A stretch of DNA of 64,000 nt from Tetrapyrgos nigripes (Eukaryota > Basidiomycota > Agaricomycetes > Agaricales > Campanellaceae): assembly GCA_013368315.1 (NCBI GenBank), contig JAACJM010000124.1:124001-188000 (forward strand), written 5' to 3'. The position numbers and the translations under genes were made by a program. The notes under the pieces were generated by a model. The model was given only the letters and a program-made list of their open reading frames with translations. It was not told where the DNA came from and did not search any database. Of the stretch, positions 46,830 through 57,815 are shown piece after piece (the stretch's first letter is position 1; each line of letters starts with the position of its first letter).

Positions 46830-48328
46830 TTAAGTACTTTTAATATCATCTATAGTTGAAAACATAGCCATCATTCTTTCACGGCGACCTAGTTTATGGG
46901 CATGTAGTTGCGCAATTTCCTCCTCATTTCCATTCTTCAGAATATCCTCATCCATCTGCCCACCAGCATCTATCCATCTCCAAATGCCTCCGGCCGTATA
47001 CTGTGTGATACTGTAGCGAGTTTCGTTTCTCCCAATGCCAACATTAGAATGACGGAGGAGAGCAGAGGGAAGAAGAATGGTGGTCCCAGGTGGAAATTCG
47101 AGCACAAGCTTGAGGTCCCAAAGGACCAGGTGCCCGCCAGTTTTGTACTCAAAGTTCCCAAGTGCTGTGATCGCACAGAGACCATGGGCGGTGTTTTTTG
47201 CGTCAGTATGGATAAATGTGCGAGTGTGTGGTCCAAAGTTGACGGTAATGCTGGTGAACTCGCTTCGGGGGAAGTTGGGATCCACACTGTCCACCATTTG
47301 CCGAAGTTGTCGCATTCCCTTGAAGTAATAAGCGTAGTTTCGAGGGGAAAACGAAGCAAAGGCAGCTACATAATTTATAAGTCAGGTAGTCAAGTTTAGA
47401 TACAGAAGTATACTTACCACTTTGTGCGTGTGCAATGGTATGGAAGCAAGGGGCCTTGATCATACCCTCGAGCATACGGGCTCTATCATCACTGGGTCGC
47501 ATCGGCCGCAGCTGCCCTTTGCCATAGGAGGGGCCACATGCAACAGCAGCAAATCCCACCCCACGCTTGGATCGCTTCTCGGCAGCAGTGAAGCCCGCCT
47601 TCTCCCCAGTCACCCGAATCTGGTCCTCACAACCCTTGACGGCATCGTCATACTGGGATGTTGTTGGTTTCTTGACCGTGACGACAATGATACGGTCTCG
47701 AGAGTCGAGGACTGGAATGGAGACGCTTTGGGGCAGTGAGAACACAACTGTAGATAGAGAAGAAAAGACACACCTTCCATCAAATCTAATCAGCTCAAAC
47801 CCATTATCCAAAAACCATTTTAGTGGACGGTCCACTGTCTTCCCTTTCAGATCCTGCTCTACTGCAATGTAGCTGCCGTAAGCTATGGGAAGAGTACCAG
47901 CATTGAGCTGGCTAGTTCTTGGCAGCGAAGAGCTGGACGCAATAGACGCGCCATAGCCGCCAAGATGTCCAGCCTGCTCGTATTGTTCCTGCCTTTGCCG
48001 TTGTCATTTTCGATTTCGATAGCTGGAGCTACTGCCCTTGTCAGTGTTAGGAACAGTGGGAGGAGATTGCGAAGCCCCTGCTGCTATGGGAGAGGGAGGA
48101 ACAGAAGAGGTAGAAGGTGTGCACGGTGTCTCCAGCTCTTCTTCACTTTCAGACTCGTCGTCTTCATGAGCTAGGGCTCGCGTTAATAATGTTTCAGTGC
48201 TGAAGGGTTGTAGTGGACAAATTGGCCGATAGTCACAGTATGACTTCCCACCTCGCAGCTAAGATACATTTTAGAGTCATTGAGAAGAAAGATAGAGTAC
48301 TCACCATCCGGGATGTGTTTTCAGTCAT
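46830..48328 (-). pseudogene. TET/JBP-family 2-oxoglutarate/Fe(II) dioxygenase, one premature stop
   Basis: The start ATG at 48328 gives TENTSRM, then an exon with GGKSYCDYRPICPLQPFS and an acidic Ser/Glu linker, then VDRPLKWFLDNGFELIRFDG, VLDSRDRIIVVTVKKP, HTIAHAQ, FASFSPRNYAYYFKGMRQL and the double-stranded beta-helix core. Core residues: iron ligands H and D in FIHTDAKNTAHG, the distal H in SALLRHSNVG, and the 2-oxoglutarate-binding R in RNETRYSITQY. This arrangement matches fungal TET/JBP enzymes, which oxidise 5-methylcytosine in DNA to 5hmC and further. A TGA at 48006-48004 (minus strand) lies in frame in the N-terminal linker (YRNRK*QRQRQE), before the catalytic domain. Translation from an internal start could in principle spare the core. 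The gene is divergent from the transposase. Confidence 0.85.
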
Positions 48329-48679
48329 GTTTGCTGTGTATAAACAACATTAGCAACAGTGAAAGCGAAATAAGAGGGCAGAAATATGCTTCACCGCCTA
48401 CTACTCACTTCACTTCCTCCAACTTGCTCACCTTCCCTAGGCCCATAATTTGGACCAAAACAGAAGGATGAAGCAAGTTGCAGGGTGTCAAATGAATAGT
48501 AGGTGAAAATGCAAATAAGAGCAGAGAAAGAATGCAGGGCTTACTGGACATGAAGACAAAGAAGAGTAGACGTGTTGAAACAACCGTTATGTTTGTTTGT
48601 TGATCAGTCAGTTTAGCTGCATCATGAGACGTGTCAGGGTGTCACGTGTCCTCAACACGTTGGTCTCTGAGGCGTACCT
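48329..48679. promoter_or_regulatory. Shared divergent promoter of TET/JBP and KDZ transposase
   Basis: The starts at 48328 (-) and 48680 (+) are about 350 bp apart. The gap has no other gene, so both are probably driven from one bidirectional region. CACGTG-type and TGTC repeats are visible near 48625-48665 (CACGTGTCC, ACACGTTGG). The function is inferred from position. Confidence 0.45.
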
Positions 48680-51600
48680 ATGAAACACAACAACATCTTC
48701 AAGGGCAAGCCAGGCATCCAGGCACAACGAGGCGTGATCCCTAACCCCAAAAGACCTGCACCGTATCCTCAAGCACGGACTTATAAACCACAAGAAATCC
48801 GGAATATCAAGGCACAGAATGCTGCTGAGGTAGCATCAAATTCACTACAGGCCCTTCGTAATGATGAAAGGTGGAGGGATATGGATGTTGATGGTGACGG
48901 AGATGGATGGGAAGATGATGGGAACGACTCACTGCTGTCCACTGCCAATGATATCCTTACTGGTCAGAGGACAGTGGACTTGAGTCATGAGGGTGGGGAA
49001 GTCTATGAGCTTTTCCAAAATCTAGCGAGCAGGGCTCATCGGTATGTTCTAGATTACTTATTTAACCATACTCTAATGCTTTGACAGTGGATACACTGAT
49101 GGCAGAACGAGAAGGGATCGCACTGAGCGTCGCACCCTAGCTTTTGCTGCCTGTATGCCCGACATCACGGATGCCTATATGCAGTGGAACCTGGAGTTAG
49201 GGGAAAGCGGGACACTTGCTGGGGAGTCGCTGAAGTCAGATGCACCTGCAGGATGGTCAATACTTACTATTCGAGTAGTAGATCTATTTGGTGCGTACCC
49301 GGGCTCTTTGCTGCTAATCTTACATCTGACGCATGTGCTAGAATGCAATACAAAATGTGTTTATGTTGACCCAAATCGTATACTCAGTTCCCTTGTCTTA
49401 CAGAGCCTACTACCTTGTTCATCCAGCAAACCGACTGCTGTATTGACCATGCGAACAGTAGAATACTACCGCTCACTCAACCTTCGTTGTCCACGGCTCA
49501 TGCTGCAGCCCTTCGTCAAGACGCTCTCCGACATTCACAGCACACCATATAGAACGTGGCTGCGTCAACAATTCTCAATTTGCTTTGACCTCTACATGGA
49601 CATTCTCAGAAGTGTAAAATCTCGAGTGCTACATGCTCTTGGATGGGATAGCAAGAACTACCGGCTTGCTAATACGTGTCCAGCTTGCCAATACCGACTA
49701 GAAGGAGAGGAGGAGTTAGAGTTCAGCATGATGTGCTGTATGGATGGTGGTGACTCGTTAAAACGAGTTTGTCGATGTGCGCCGGGTATCAACTCTGAGG
49801 GAAACCTTGTGCCTGGTATTGGCCTATCCAAAGAGCGTCAAGATATGTGAGAGGGTGGCAGGGATTACTTTCTGTCGAGAGAAGAGGTGGATAAGTGGGC
49901 AAAAGGTGTCGCACAGGAAATACTTGATGAGCTGTCATCAGAGGACAGTCCCTGTGCACCAAGGTGGAAGAATATGAATGATAAGAAGACGTCACAGATG
50001 TGGGGGATTTTTGAGGAGACTGGGATATTCCTATGTCTTTGTAGACACGGGTTTGTCTTGTTGATTGAGGATATGGTGCAAAGTGGTGAGCAGTGAGTAT
50101 TCATATGACTGTGCCAACTCTTGACACATACTAATACTTCATTATAGGGCGAAATATGGACTTGCGATGATTGACCGTCTTATTGACGTACTCGGTGAAC
50201 GGCTTGCCGTGGGCTATGACATTGGTTTTGGGTTCAAAACAACCATTGCAAAGAGTCCATTGGGTCCAAAAGCGATGGATAAGAAGTTTAATTCACTGGT
50301 GGGTACCTTCCATGGACATGCCCACTGTAGACTTTGCCAGACTGAGCATTTGGGAACCTATGTCAAGGGAAATGGACTTGAAGACTCAGAAGGCTGTGAG
50401 CGGTTTTTCTCCAAGTCCAACACTCTTGCTCCTGGAGTTCGATATGCCAGCAAGTTCCACCGACAACAGGCCATTGCAGCATATGCAGAACACAGCAACG
50501 ATTTTGAAGCATACGCCAATCTCCCTAATTTCCTCCTGCAGAACTACAAGCAGGCTCTCGAAATCCTTCGTACTGGTCCAGCTATAGTTCGGTCAATGGA
50601 AGGCCTCAAAGTAGATTCAACAGAACATTTTTCACAATGGCTGGCTGAGGAGAGGGAATACTTGCAGAACTTGAAGAAGGCCAAAGTCCCAGAGGAGGAA
50701 ACTCTTCAAATGGAGTATTATCGAAAGCTAGTGGAGTTCGGAAAGGCCAAGTAAGTTTATTCCACTATTACAGACATGTTTAATGTATTTATTGGACTCT
50801 TCTATAGCAAAACTCTTTCAGAGGTCAACAAAGCCTGGCTGGATATTGAGCAGCCTCAAAATGTTGGTAATTACAGTACAGCTGTGAGCAGCAGCCGCAG
50901 GCTTGAAACCAAGCGACGACACGCCATCGAGACCCGAGAAATTGCTCTAGTGCAGTGTCAGCTATTGGAACAGAAGCTCGGGGTCTCCAAGCAGTGGGAG
51001 GTTGGGTCAAAGGAGTGGGAGGATGCACGGAAACTGGTGGATATGTCGACATACCAACGTTGTGTAGATAAGCTGGAGGGGCTGCTGGTGGCAAGACTTT
51101 CTGAACTGACACGCATGAACATGTCACAGACAGGTATGTGCTCATGACTTTTATCTCTCAAAGTACTAGTAACTAACTTGTTATATAGGATACAAGTTAC
51201 GCAAGCACATCGGACAAGCACTCAAAACCCGTTCACAAGCCATCCGAACTGCACTGGAGAACTACAATGCCGCCGCCTCTGCTTTAAAACCACCCCGCCC
51301 TAGACTCGAGTGGGATGACATTGTCGAGTGTTCCCTCCTCTCCGACTTTGACATCCTCCGGGATACTCGGGACGATATACACGAAAAACCTTGGTCTCAG
51401 CCCGCCATTCGCTCAGTGATGAACAAATACTTCAAGTTTGTTCGGGCCAAAGAAGAGATTCCACGGCTGAATATCGAAATCCGTCGCCTGGCGACATATT
51501 TGAATGATGAGGACAACTTTCTCCTCTGGAAGATAGAGGAGCTGCTGCCTGTTGACCCCTCCCTCGCGAACCAGGTCAGGATCTATCACCAACGACGAGG

Positions 51601-51844
51601 AAGATGCTGGGAAAGGCATTGGGAAGTGCTTAGGAAGATTAAGTCCCTTCCAGGCTTCACAGGGACGTTGGAGATGGGTGTTGGCCCCCTATCCCGTACT
51701 GGCTCTTCCCGGCGTTGCAGACCAACCATTGCAACGCCTCCATTAGACGAAGACAGTGATGAAGGTGAAAACACCGAGGACGAGCGAGAGGAAGTTCAGG
51801 GAGATGAAGATGCTATGGAAATCCTCAGAATTACTCATGACTGA
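48680..51844 (+). pseudogene. KDZ transposase, one premature stop
   Basis: The start at 48680 gives KHNNIFKGKPGIQAQRG, PYPQARTY and an acidic linker. After an intron at about 49042-49086 the protein runs DGRTRRDRTERRTLAFAACM, ITDAYMQWNLELG and then FSICFDLYMDILR, the cysteine pair CPACQYRLEGE and the strongly conserved FSMMCCMDGGDSLKRV, which carries the first catalytic Asp of KDZ enzymes. An in-frame TGA at 49848-49850 is followed in the same frame by GGRDYFLSREEVDKW. Then come GLAMIDRLIDVLG, AVGYDIGFGF (second Asp region), FHGHAHCRLCQ and EGCERFFSKSN (Glu region). A C-terminal helical part (50820-51844) includes GYKLRKHIGQALKTRSQAIR and an acidic tail. It should cut and join transposon ends with an RNase H-like fold. 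Apart from the stop it looks full length. Confidence 0.88.
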
Positions 51845-51902
51845 GGTAGTATGGGCACTGTATACTTTACCAATGTACTTAGGGGTACCATAGGTACAGA
51901 AT

Positions 51903-52218
51903 GGAATTTTTTCGGAATTTATACGATTTTATTAGATGTATATACGTGCTCACTGTGTCGGGGGAGGCGGGAACAACCTCCGACGCATGGCGGGAAGCGG
52001 AGCCCGCTCCCGAACATAAGTGACATGACGACTACGTACATACGCTACCCGAACCCACCGCTGACAGCGTCCCAGGCCTCCAAATGCTCCTAAGTCCCTC
52101 AGTAAATAACGGGTATTTAACGCGATACCCGTGGAGGGACCCTAACCTATCAAATTTGATAGGACCACATGGCCCCTCGTCCTATCAAATTTGATCGGTT
52201 AGCTGGGCTTCACAGGTG
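51903..52218 (-). repeat. Right terminal inverted repeat of the KDZ element
   Basis: It is the inverted counterpart of the left TIR and includes both AAATTT-centred palindromes (about 52147-52162 and 52181-52196). The outer part is identical to the left end; a few substitutions occur farther in. Confidence 0.85.
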
Positions 52219-52899
52219 GATGTATGCTTCTAAACTAATGACTGTGACTTTTTTTAGGTTCATGGGCTCTCGACTTCGCTCAGACGTTTCCTCTCATTTC
52301 TGTTCACGCAGTCGATGTCTCTTCGACCTTTTTCCCCAATTCCACAACGCATCCTGGTATATCCAACATCGTTTTCGCAGAACATTCATGCACTTCCCTC
52401 CCCTCAAGCTGGACGGACAAGTTTGACTTTATCAATCAAAGCTTACTCTTGGGCTCTTTGACTCGAGAGGAATGGAATCTGGATCTCAAGGAGCTTTGGA
52501 GGGTCACCAAACCCGGTGGACATGTACAGTTTTTTGAGCCGAGCTCCGAATGTTGGGACTGTCCTGTGGATTTAGCACCGGCCAATGTTGAAGGGTATAT
52601 ACAAAGCGATGTTTGAGAATAATTCTCTCGTACATGATATTGGGGAAAAGCTACCGGGTATGTTGAAGGAGTTTGGGTTTGTCGAGGTGGGTGTATATAG
52701 AAGTGCGTATGCACAGGGGGAGCAAGGCATAGACATTACGACTCGCTTTTTAGTTGGGATTAAGTCGTTTTTGATTAGTTCTGGATTGGTCGGTGGTGGG
52801 GGGGAGTATGACACGCTGATCGAAGAGTCGCAGAAGGAATGGGAACGAGGGGTACCGTACTCGGATTTTTTCATGGTTCACGCTAGGAAGCCATGCTAG

Positions 52900-53558
52900 T
52901 CAGTGTTTGTAGGACTCGTTTTATTGTTACCGGATTTTGCCACAATTTCGATCCGATTCATTTCTGCGACCAGTTGGCGAGTCCATTGCTCGTCGTGCCT
53001 TCTGCCTTGACCCTTTTTCTCATATAAATCATGTATCATGAATAATAATATACTATAAGTCCAAATACTCCAAGGTCCAGTACTCCTAGATAGTGGTATG
53101 CATCCAAGTCCGTTTATACTCGTCAGTAGTATAGTGAAAGATGAATGGTGAACGATGAGTGCTGAATGATGAACGTTACCGAACCTATTAACCGCGAGGA
53201 CGAGGGAGAGAAAGATCAAGATCGTCGTCAGCTCCATCCGTGTCACTACACCTACTGCCCGCCAACATAGAAACAAGAAAGAAACAAGAAACGAAAGCAA
53301 AAACAAAAGAAATCAGCCATCAACCTCTTAAAGAGGCAAGTATCTCTAGCCGGACATAAATCAATCGACTTTCCAGTTCCCTCTTCCCCCATAGTTTATT
53401 CGGAGGGAAGGAGGAAACTCAAAGCGTCATATGGCCCCGGCAGTATGTCATCATATGTATCACGAAAAAATGAAGAAAAGAAAAGAAAAAAGGAAAGAAA
53501 GGTGAATGAAAGGTAGAGACTCACCTGGTCCAAACGGAAGGAGTAGTGAGTTGACGAA
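52900..53558. other. Intergenic region between the methyltransferase pseudogene and DHHC gene
   Basis: No gene is called. A purine-rich AAAGAAAAG tract lies near 53464-53500 (poly-Y on the DHHC strand) and would fall in its 3' UTR. Confidence 0.4.
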
Positions 53559-55844
53559 TCACTCCTCATCAGTCAACTCCTCCCCCCTCCTTACTCCTCT
53601 ATGTGCACTCATCTGTGCCCTCCCTCCTTGTCTTGGTCTCCCGTCCCCATGCCCATTCGTTACCTCACCCTCACCCTCACCCTCGCCCCCATCATTTTGC
53701 TCAGGTCTAAACACGGAATCGGATTCAGATTCGCTCCACCGTCGTCTAGCCCAGGCCCTTCCATCGGTGTAGGGTAGGATACGGAGTGGGAGGAGGAGTG
53801 TGTACAGGGGACTTTTTTCATACCCAGTTTCCGCGCCGAGTGTTGGACGGTCGGTCAGTCGATGGGGGACGTAACGTAGTGAGGAGTTTGAGGAGCGTAG
53901 CGTAGTTGGGCGACATGAGGTCGAGGTCCGAGGTTAGATGGGAAAAGGCGAGCAGAGAAGACAGGAAAAAGAAAAGGAAAGATAGCGTTAGCACATCATC
54001 AACCGTGGCAATGAAACTAAACGACGAAAGAAGAGACGAAAGGAGGCCAAGGGCGAGGCAATGAGCAAGAAAAGCAACGGACACGGAAAGGGGACAAGGA
54101 TGGGGAACAGAGAGCGAGAAAGCAAGAAAAAGAATACAGGTACTCACTATCCATGCTCCCCAATATTAAAAAACAATATCAGATTTTTTATTTTCCTGTG
54201 TGTCTACGCGTCAGCCTCTAGAAGGAAACCAAGGGGGAAAAAACTTCCGAGAAAGAAATGAAGAGAAGGACACGAAAGAAAACTCACCCTAAATCATACC
54301 CATTCCCAAACATCTCCCCCCGACTCAACGCGACCTTTCTATACACCTCGTTGTCTTGGGCTTCGACGGATGTTTCGCCTGGAACAGACGTCAGCTTTAT
54401 GAACCCTTACCCCGCATCATAAAACATCCAATGGAGCGTGAAACGAGAACGAAAAATAGGGAAAGGGAAGATTAAAGTTGTAATGGAAAGAAACCCACCT
54501 CGCATAACCGCCCACAAAGCAACGATCAACATAACCCCGACCGCGAAGGAGAGTACAGCGGAGAGGATGAAGGAGAGGATGAATAGGATTGGGGGTATGT
54601 GGGAAGGAAAGGGGGCTTTTTTGTCATAGAATGGGCCAGGGGGAAGCGAGACCCGGTGTGTGGTCACGTGACGTTGGGACGCGACGAATGGCACAAGTAG
54701 GTAGGTAGGTAGGGGTTGGGTAGCGTAGGGAGACGTAGGGAGAGGCAGATGAAAGGGCAGGTAGGAGGACGGAGAGAAAGAGGATCAGTAAGCAAACCGA
54801 AAGTGAAGACGAAGATGTACTGAAAGCGCAGAAACACAGATAGGATAGGATAGGATACACACCTCATTTCTCAACCCCAACGCCTCGAAAAATAAGGGAT
54901 ATCCTAGGAGGACGAAGAGGACTGTGGAGAGCCAGAGGTAGGCCCTACAGGAGAAAGGGTAAAGAAAGAAAGGGAAGGAGTTTCGTTAGAAGAGAGACGA
55001 AGAGGAAGGAGAAGGAAGACGGACATACATAAACAGAATAAAATGTCTCTCGTTGTATATCCCAACGCATTGGTTTATCCCTACAAAGACGAGAGTTGAG
55101 TTGAGTTGAGTTGAGTTGGCAGAAGCTGGAAAGGGGGAGGATGGCTTACACTAGAAGCGTGTTAACAATGGAAAAAGACAAAGAAAGGAGGAACACTCAC
55201 AGGACAATGATGATCATACTTTAATACGCAACGTTTACATATCCTACAATGATGTGCTCTCTCCGTTGGGAGAAGAGACGGAAACGTCAGCCTTATACTC
55301 TACACATCGTCAAGGGGGAATACTCACCTCTGGCCTCATCGCTGTACACTTTCTACACTTCGTCATATCCGCCTTGGTTATATTCCATTCGTCTACTCCT
55401 GCTTCCTCTAAAGAGCCTTCCTCTGCATCAACCGTCTCTAACGGTCTATACCCATTCGCAGCTCTATATTTCGCCTTCCTCGGTCTAGCCCAAGTCCAGC
55501 TCTGCGGAAACGTCGTAGCGGGTTCCATAGGCTCTGCATCTACAAAGCCAGGTGGAGTCGTACAAACGAGATAGTAGTGTGTAAATAGGTTGAAAGCAAT
55601 GAGAATACAGAGGGGTCCAGTGAGGAGTTTGTATGAGAGGGTTGGGTAGATAATATCGACTTTAAAACAAACTAGAGTCAGTACAGCTAACAAGATAGTA
55701 GAGGTACTCACAAAAAGACAGCGCGCCCATGGATATCAACACTATTGCAAATGTAACGAAGAAAGGCCCTGCTGCGCCTGTGAGACGGTCCCCCCATTTC
55801 TCTAGTCTTTTGAAGCATCCAATGACTTGTTTTTGGCACAACAT
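53559..55844 (-). CDS. DHHC palmitoyltransferase (PFA4/SWF1-like protein S-acyltransferase)
   Basis: From the Met at 55844 the protein starts [20 protein letters not shown] and a first helix; an upstream in-frame ATG at 56048 would add 68 Asp/Thr-rich residues. Then come [46 protein letters not shown] and the zinc-finger [20 protein letters not shown], with the catalytic Cys in DHHC. Exons continue with [84 protein letters not shown] and [20 protein letters not shown] (C-terminal TTxE-like and PaCCT-like regions). It ends ELTDEE at 53561-53559 after a GEGEGEGE run. The intron at about 53820-54150 is unusually long. It S-acylates cysteines of membrane proteins in Golgi/ER or vacuole. Confidence 0.88.
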
Positions 55845-57815
55845 TTTCGTCTCTGCTGCTGCGGTGGGGGGTATCAAGAAGAAGGGGAAGTCGTCGTCGT
55901 CGTCGTCGCGGATGATGACAAGGATTGATGTTGTTGGGGTTAGGGTTTGTGTACTGCGGCTCATATCATCGTCCGTTTCAATTTTCTCCAATGATTTATT
56001 CGTGCTGTCCATAAAGCTGCTCGTTGATACAAGGCACTTCAAAGTCACCAGAAAGACGAATGATTGTATGGATTACCAGGTACTCATCACGCTTCATCGC
56101 TGCAGTCAAACTCGTTGTACTGAATCATTGACTTTCTTATAGGGGAGTGCCTGGCGGATACAAGTAATTCAGGTGAGATGTCAGACAGATGGACTCGGAC
56201 CTTCAAATCTTTGGGAAAGGTTCTTATTGGGAGGGGTTTGGGACGGAGTTGAAGAGGTCAAGAGGGAGAGTTTCGACGTCAGTGGGGTTTGGATGGGTCC
56301 ATGGGAGTCTTGAGCTGGTCAAGGTTGGGTCAAGGTGTGCGCAGGTATGCCGCATGCGGTATGAAAACGAAATGCTTGAGCGAATGGCCCGGTCTCAGTC
56401 GGTTCGGCAGCACATATAAGTGCGTTGTCCGTTCATCCTTCTCGACTTGTACCAACTTCGTTTTACTTGGCGTATAGATATTCCTCTTCCCTTTTCCACC
56501 CAATATCCTCCTTTTGATAGGGACCTTCAGTTTCTCGATATCACTAATATCGCTAACCACATGTTCTTTCTGCTTCGTCTTACTGTGATCATAAACTCAT
56601 AAACAAGCAACGAGTTCACGGTTCATACGCTTTCACGAGACATCCACCATCATAAGTAGCTTTCCACATGTACAATTGACTACAGACAAGTAGTGCATAC
56701 TGCATCGCCGCAAAAGCATTCGTTGCTCGCCGCCGGATCTGGAAATCAAGATCTAAGTATGTATGTCAATCAAGAAAGCCGCCGAGTGAGCACTATCTAG
56801 ATTGATGCAGGAGTCAACAGGACTTACCAGCAACCGGGGAAGCGTGAACTCGATAGCCGCAGAGACTGCATCCCCAAACCAATGCCGATGATGAAAGCTA
56901 AGGTGGAGGTCGATTGCTTGAAAAGTTGCATTTCCGTGTAATAGGTAGGTAGCTAATGGAGAAAGTCATTTGCGGTCAGGGTAGAAGTGGATGCTCAGAT
57001 GAAGGATAGTACTGAGTGACTTACTCATTTCACTGAGTTGTGTGAGGTGAGAAGAGAATGTACTCTGGGAGTCTTTACGATGTCAAGGTGGGTTTATACC
57101 CTTGTTCAGGGACCAGATTTCTACTTATTTCTGGATAGGTACCCGACAATGAATCCATCGAACACCAGGAACTTCAGCTTCCGCCGCTGCGGGAAGTACT
57201 TTGAGCGCGAGAGTCCTTGTATCATATCACTTGCACTTGATTCCAAAATCAGGTGGAGGCAATTCGCTGCTGCGAATGCTTTGCAGACTTTGATTGAGAC
57301 CCACCTTATACATAGCTAAGGACGAAGCGGGCTCGATAGAGGCGAGACAAACGGTCGAGCATTAGCCCTCGTTGTCGTGAAAGTTATAAGAAAGTCTGCG
57401 ATCAGTACTTAGATGACTTATAATTACAACTTACTTGCGATTTCCTACCTTGCAAATATCTTCTGAAACAAGCCTCTTTATACTCTTTCTTAGGGTCCGG
57501 GTCAGTTTTGACTCTTTTCCATCTTTTACGGTAACGAGGCTCTGCCTTATTTTGGGAAATCTACAAAAATGTTGCGAACTGCCTCACAGTGGCCCGGTTG
57601 GCATCTGGAGTTGTGATACTCAAAGGAGCGTTGCTTTCAATACAAGTTCCATAAAGAACCTGCGCAAGAAACCAACAAACCTTATCATTCGCAATGTTAA
57701 AACAAGCTCACGTGCTAACGACACTTTCTGTTGCACGCTCTTGACATCTTTCATCTGCGGCCCCGTCACGTGCAAACGACACTTTTGTTGTGCACTCCTG
57801 GATATCAGTTCAAAC
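55845..57815. other. Intergenic region; duplicated CACGTG motif before the NACHT gene
   Basis: No gene is recognised. Upstream of the NACHT-WD40 start, TCACGTGC.AACGACACTTT occurs twice (about 57708-57728 and 57767-57787), each followed by TGTTG and a GCAC box. The palindromic CACGTG is a bHLH-type site and may belong to the promoter. Frames at 57038-57319 and 57435-57914 have no known motifs. Confidence 0.45.

Larger units (their letters stand above)
41059..52218. mobile_element. KDZ-class DNA transposon carrying a TET/JBP gene (11.16 kb)
   Basis: The ends are CACCTGTGAAGCCCAGCTAA and its exact reverse complement, and the first 48 bp or so of the two ends are identical. An 8-bp target duplication GATGTATG flanks it (41051-41058 and 52219-52226); a 10-bp version is possible if the terminal C/G is excluded. 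Long TIRs continue for about 290-315 bp. Four genes lie inside: coiled-coil protein (-), RNase H1-N-like protein (+), TET/JBP dioxygenase (-) and KDZ transposase (+). Co-occurrence of KDZ (Kyakuja-Dileera-Zisupton) transposases with TET/JBP genes is known in basidiomycetes. The element is inserted in a methyltransferase intron. Confidence 0.92.
40749..52899 (+). pseudogene. Methyltransferase paralogue with an 11-kb transposon in intron 2
   Basis: Exon 1 (40749-40822) encodes SAEGSDITVRLYKTIPKNEE; exon 2 (40890-41005) encodes LDDQYPFYKKHNRKDRVVFD and VLDVVTGA; exon 3 resumes at 52258 with SWALDFAQTFPLISVHAVDV. These match the intact gene at 34537-35506 exon for exon. The 5' splice site is at 41006 and the 3' splice site (TTTTTTAG, with CTAAT upstream) is at 52257, so the KDZ element lies wholly within intron 2. 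A frameshift near 52590 separates GGHVQFFEPS..WDCP from GIYKAMFENNSLVHDIGEKL. Motif I reads DVVTGAG rather than DVGTGRG, a further sign of decay. The gene is most likely inactive. Confidence 0.8.

Noticed and set aside
56394..56412. A 16-nt match (TTCGGCAGCACATATA) to the 5' end of U6 snRNA
   Set aside because: The conserved U6 interior (ACAGAG box, AGATTAGCATGG, 3' T run) is not found in the following 300 bp, even allowing an intron. It may be a fragment or chance; I do not call an RNA gene.
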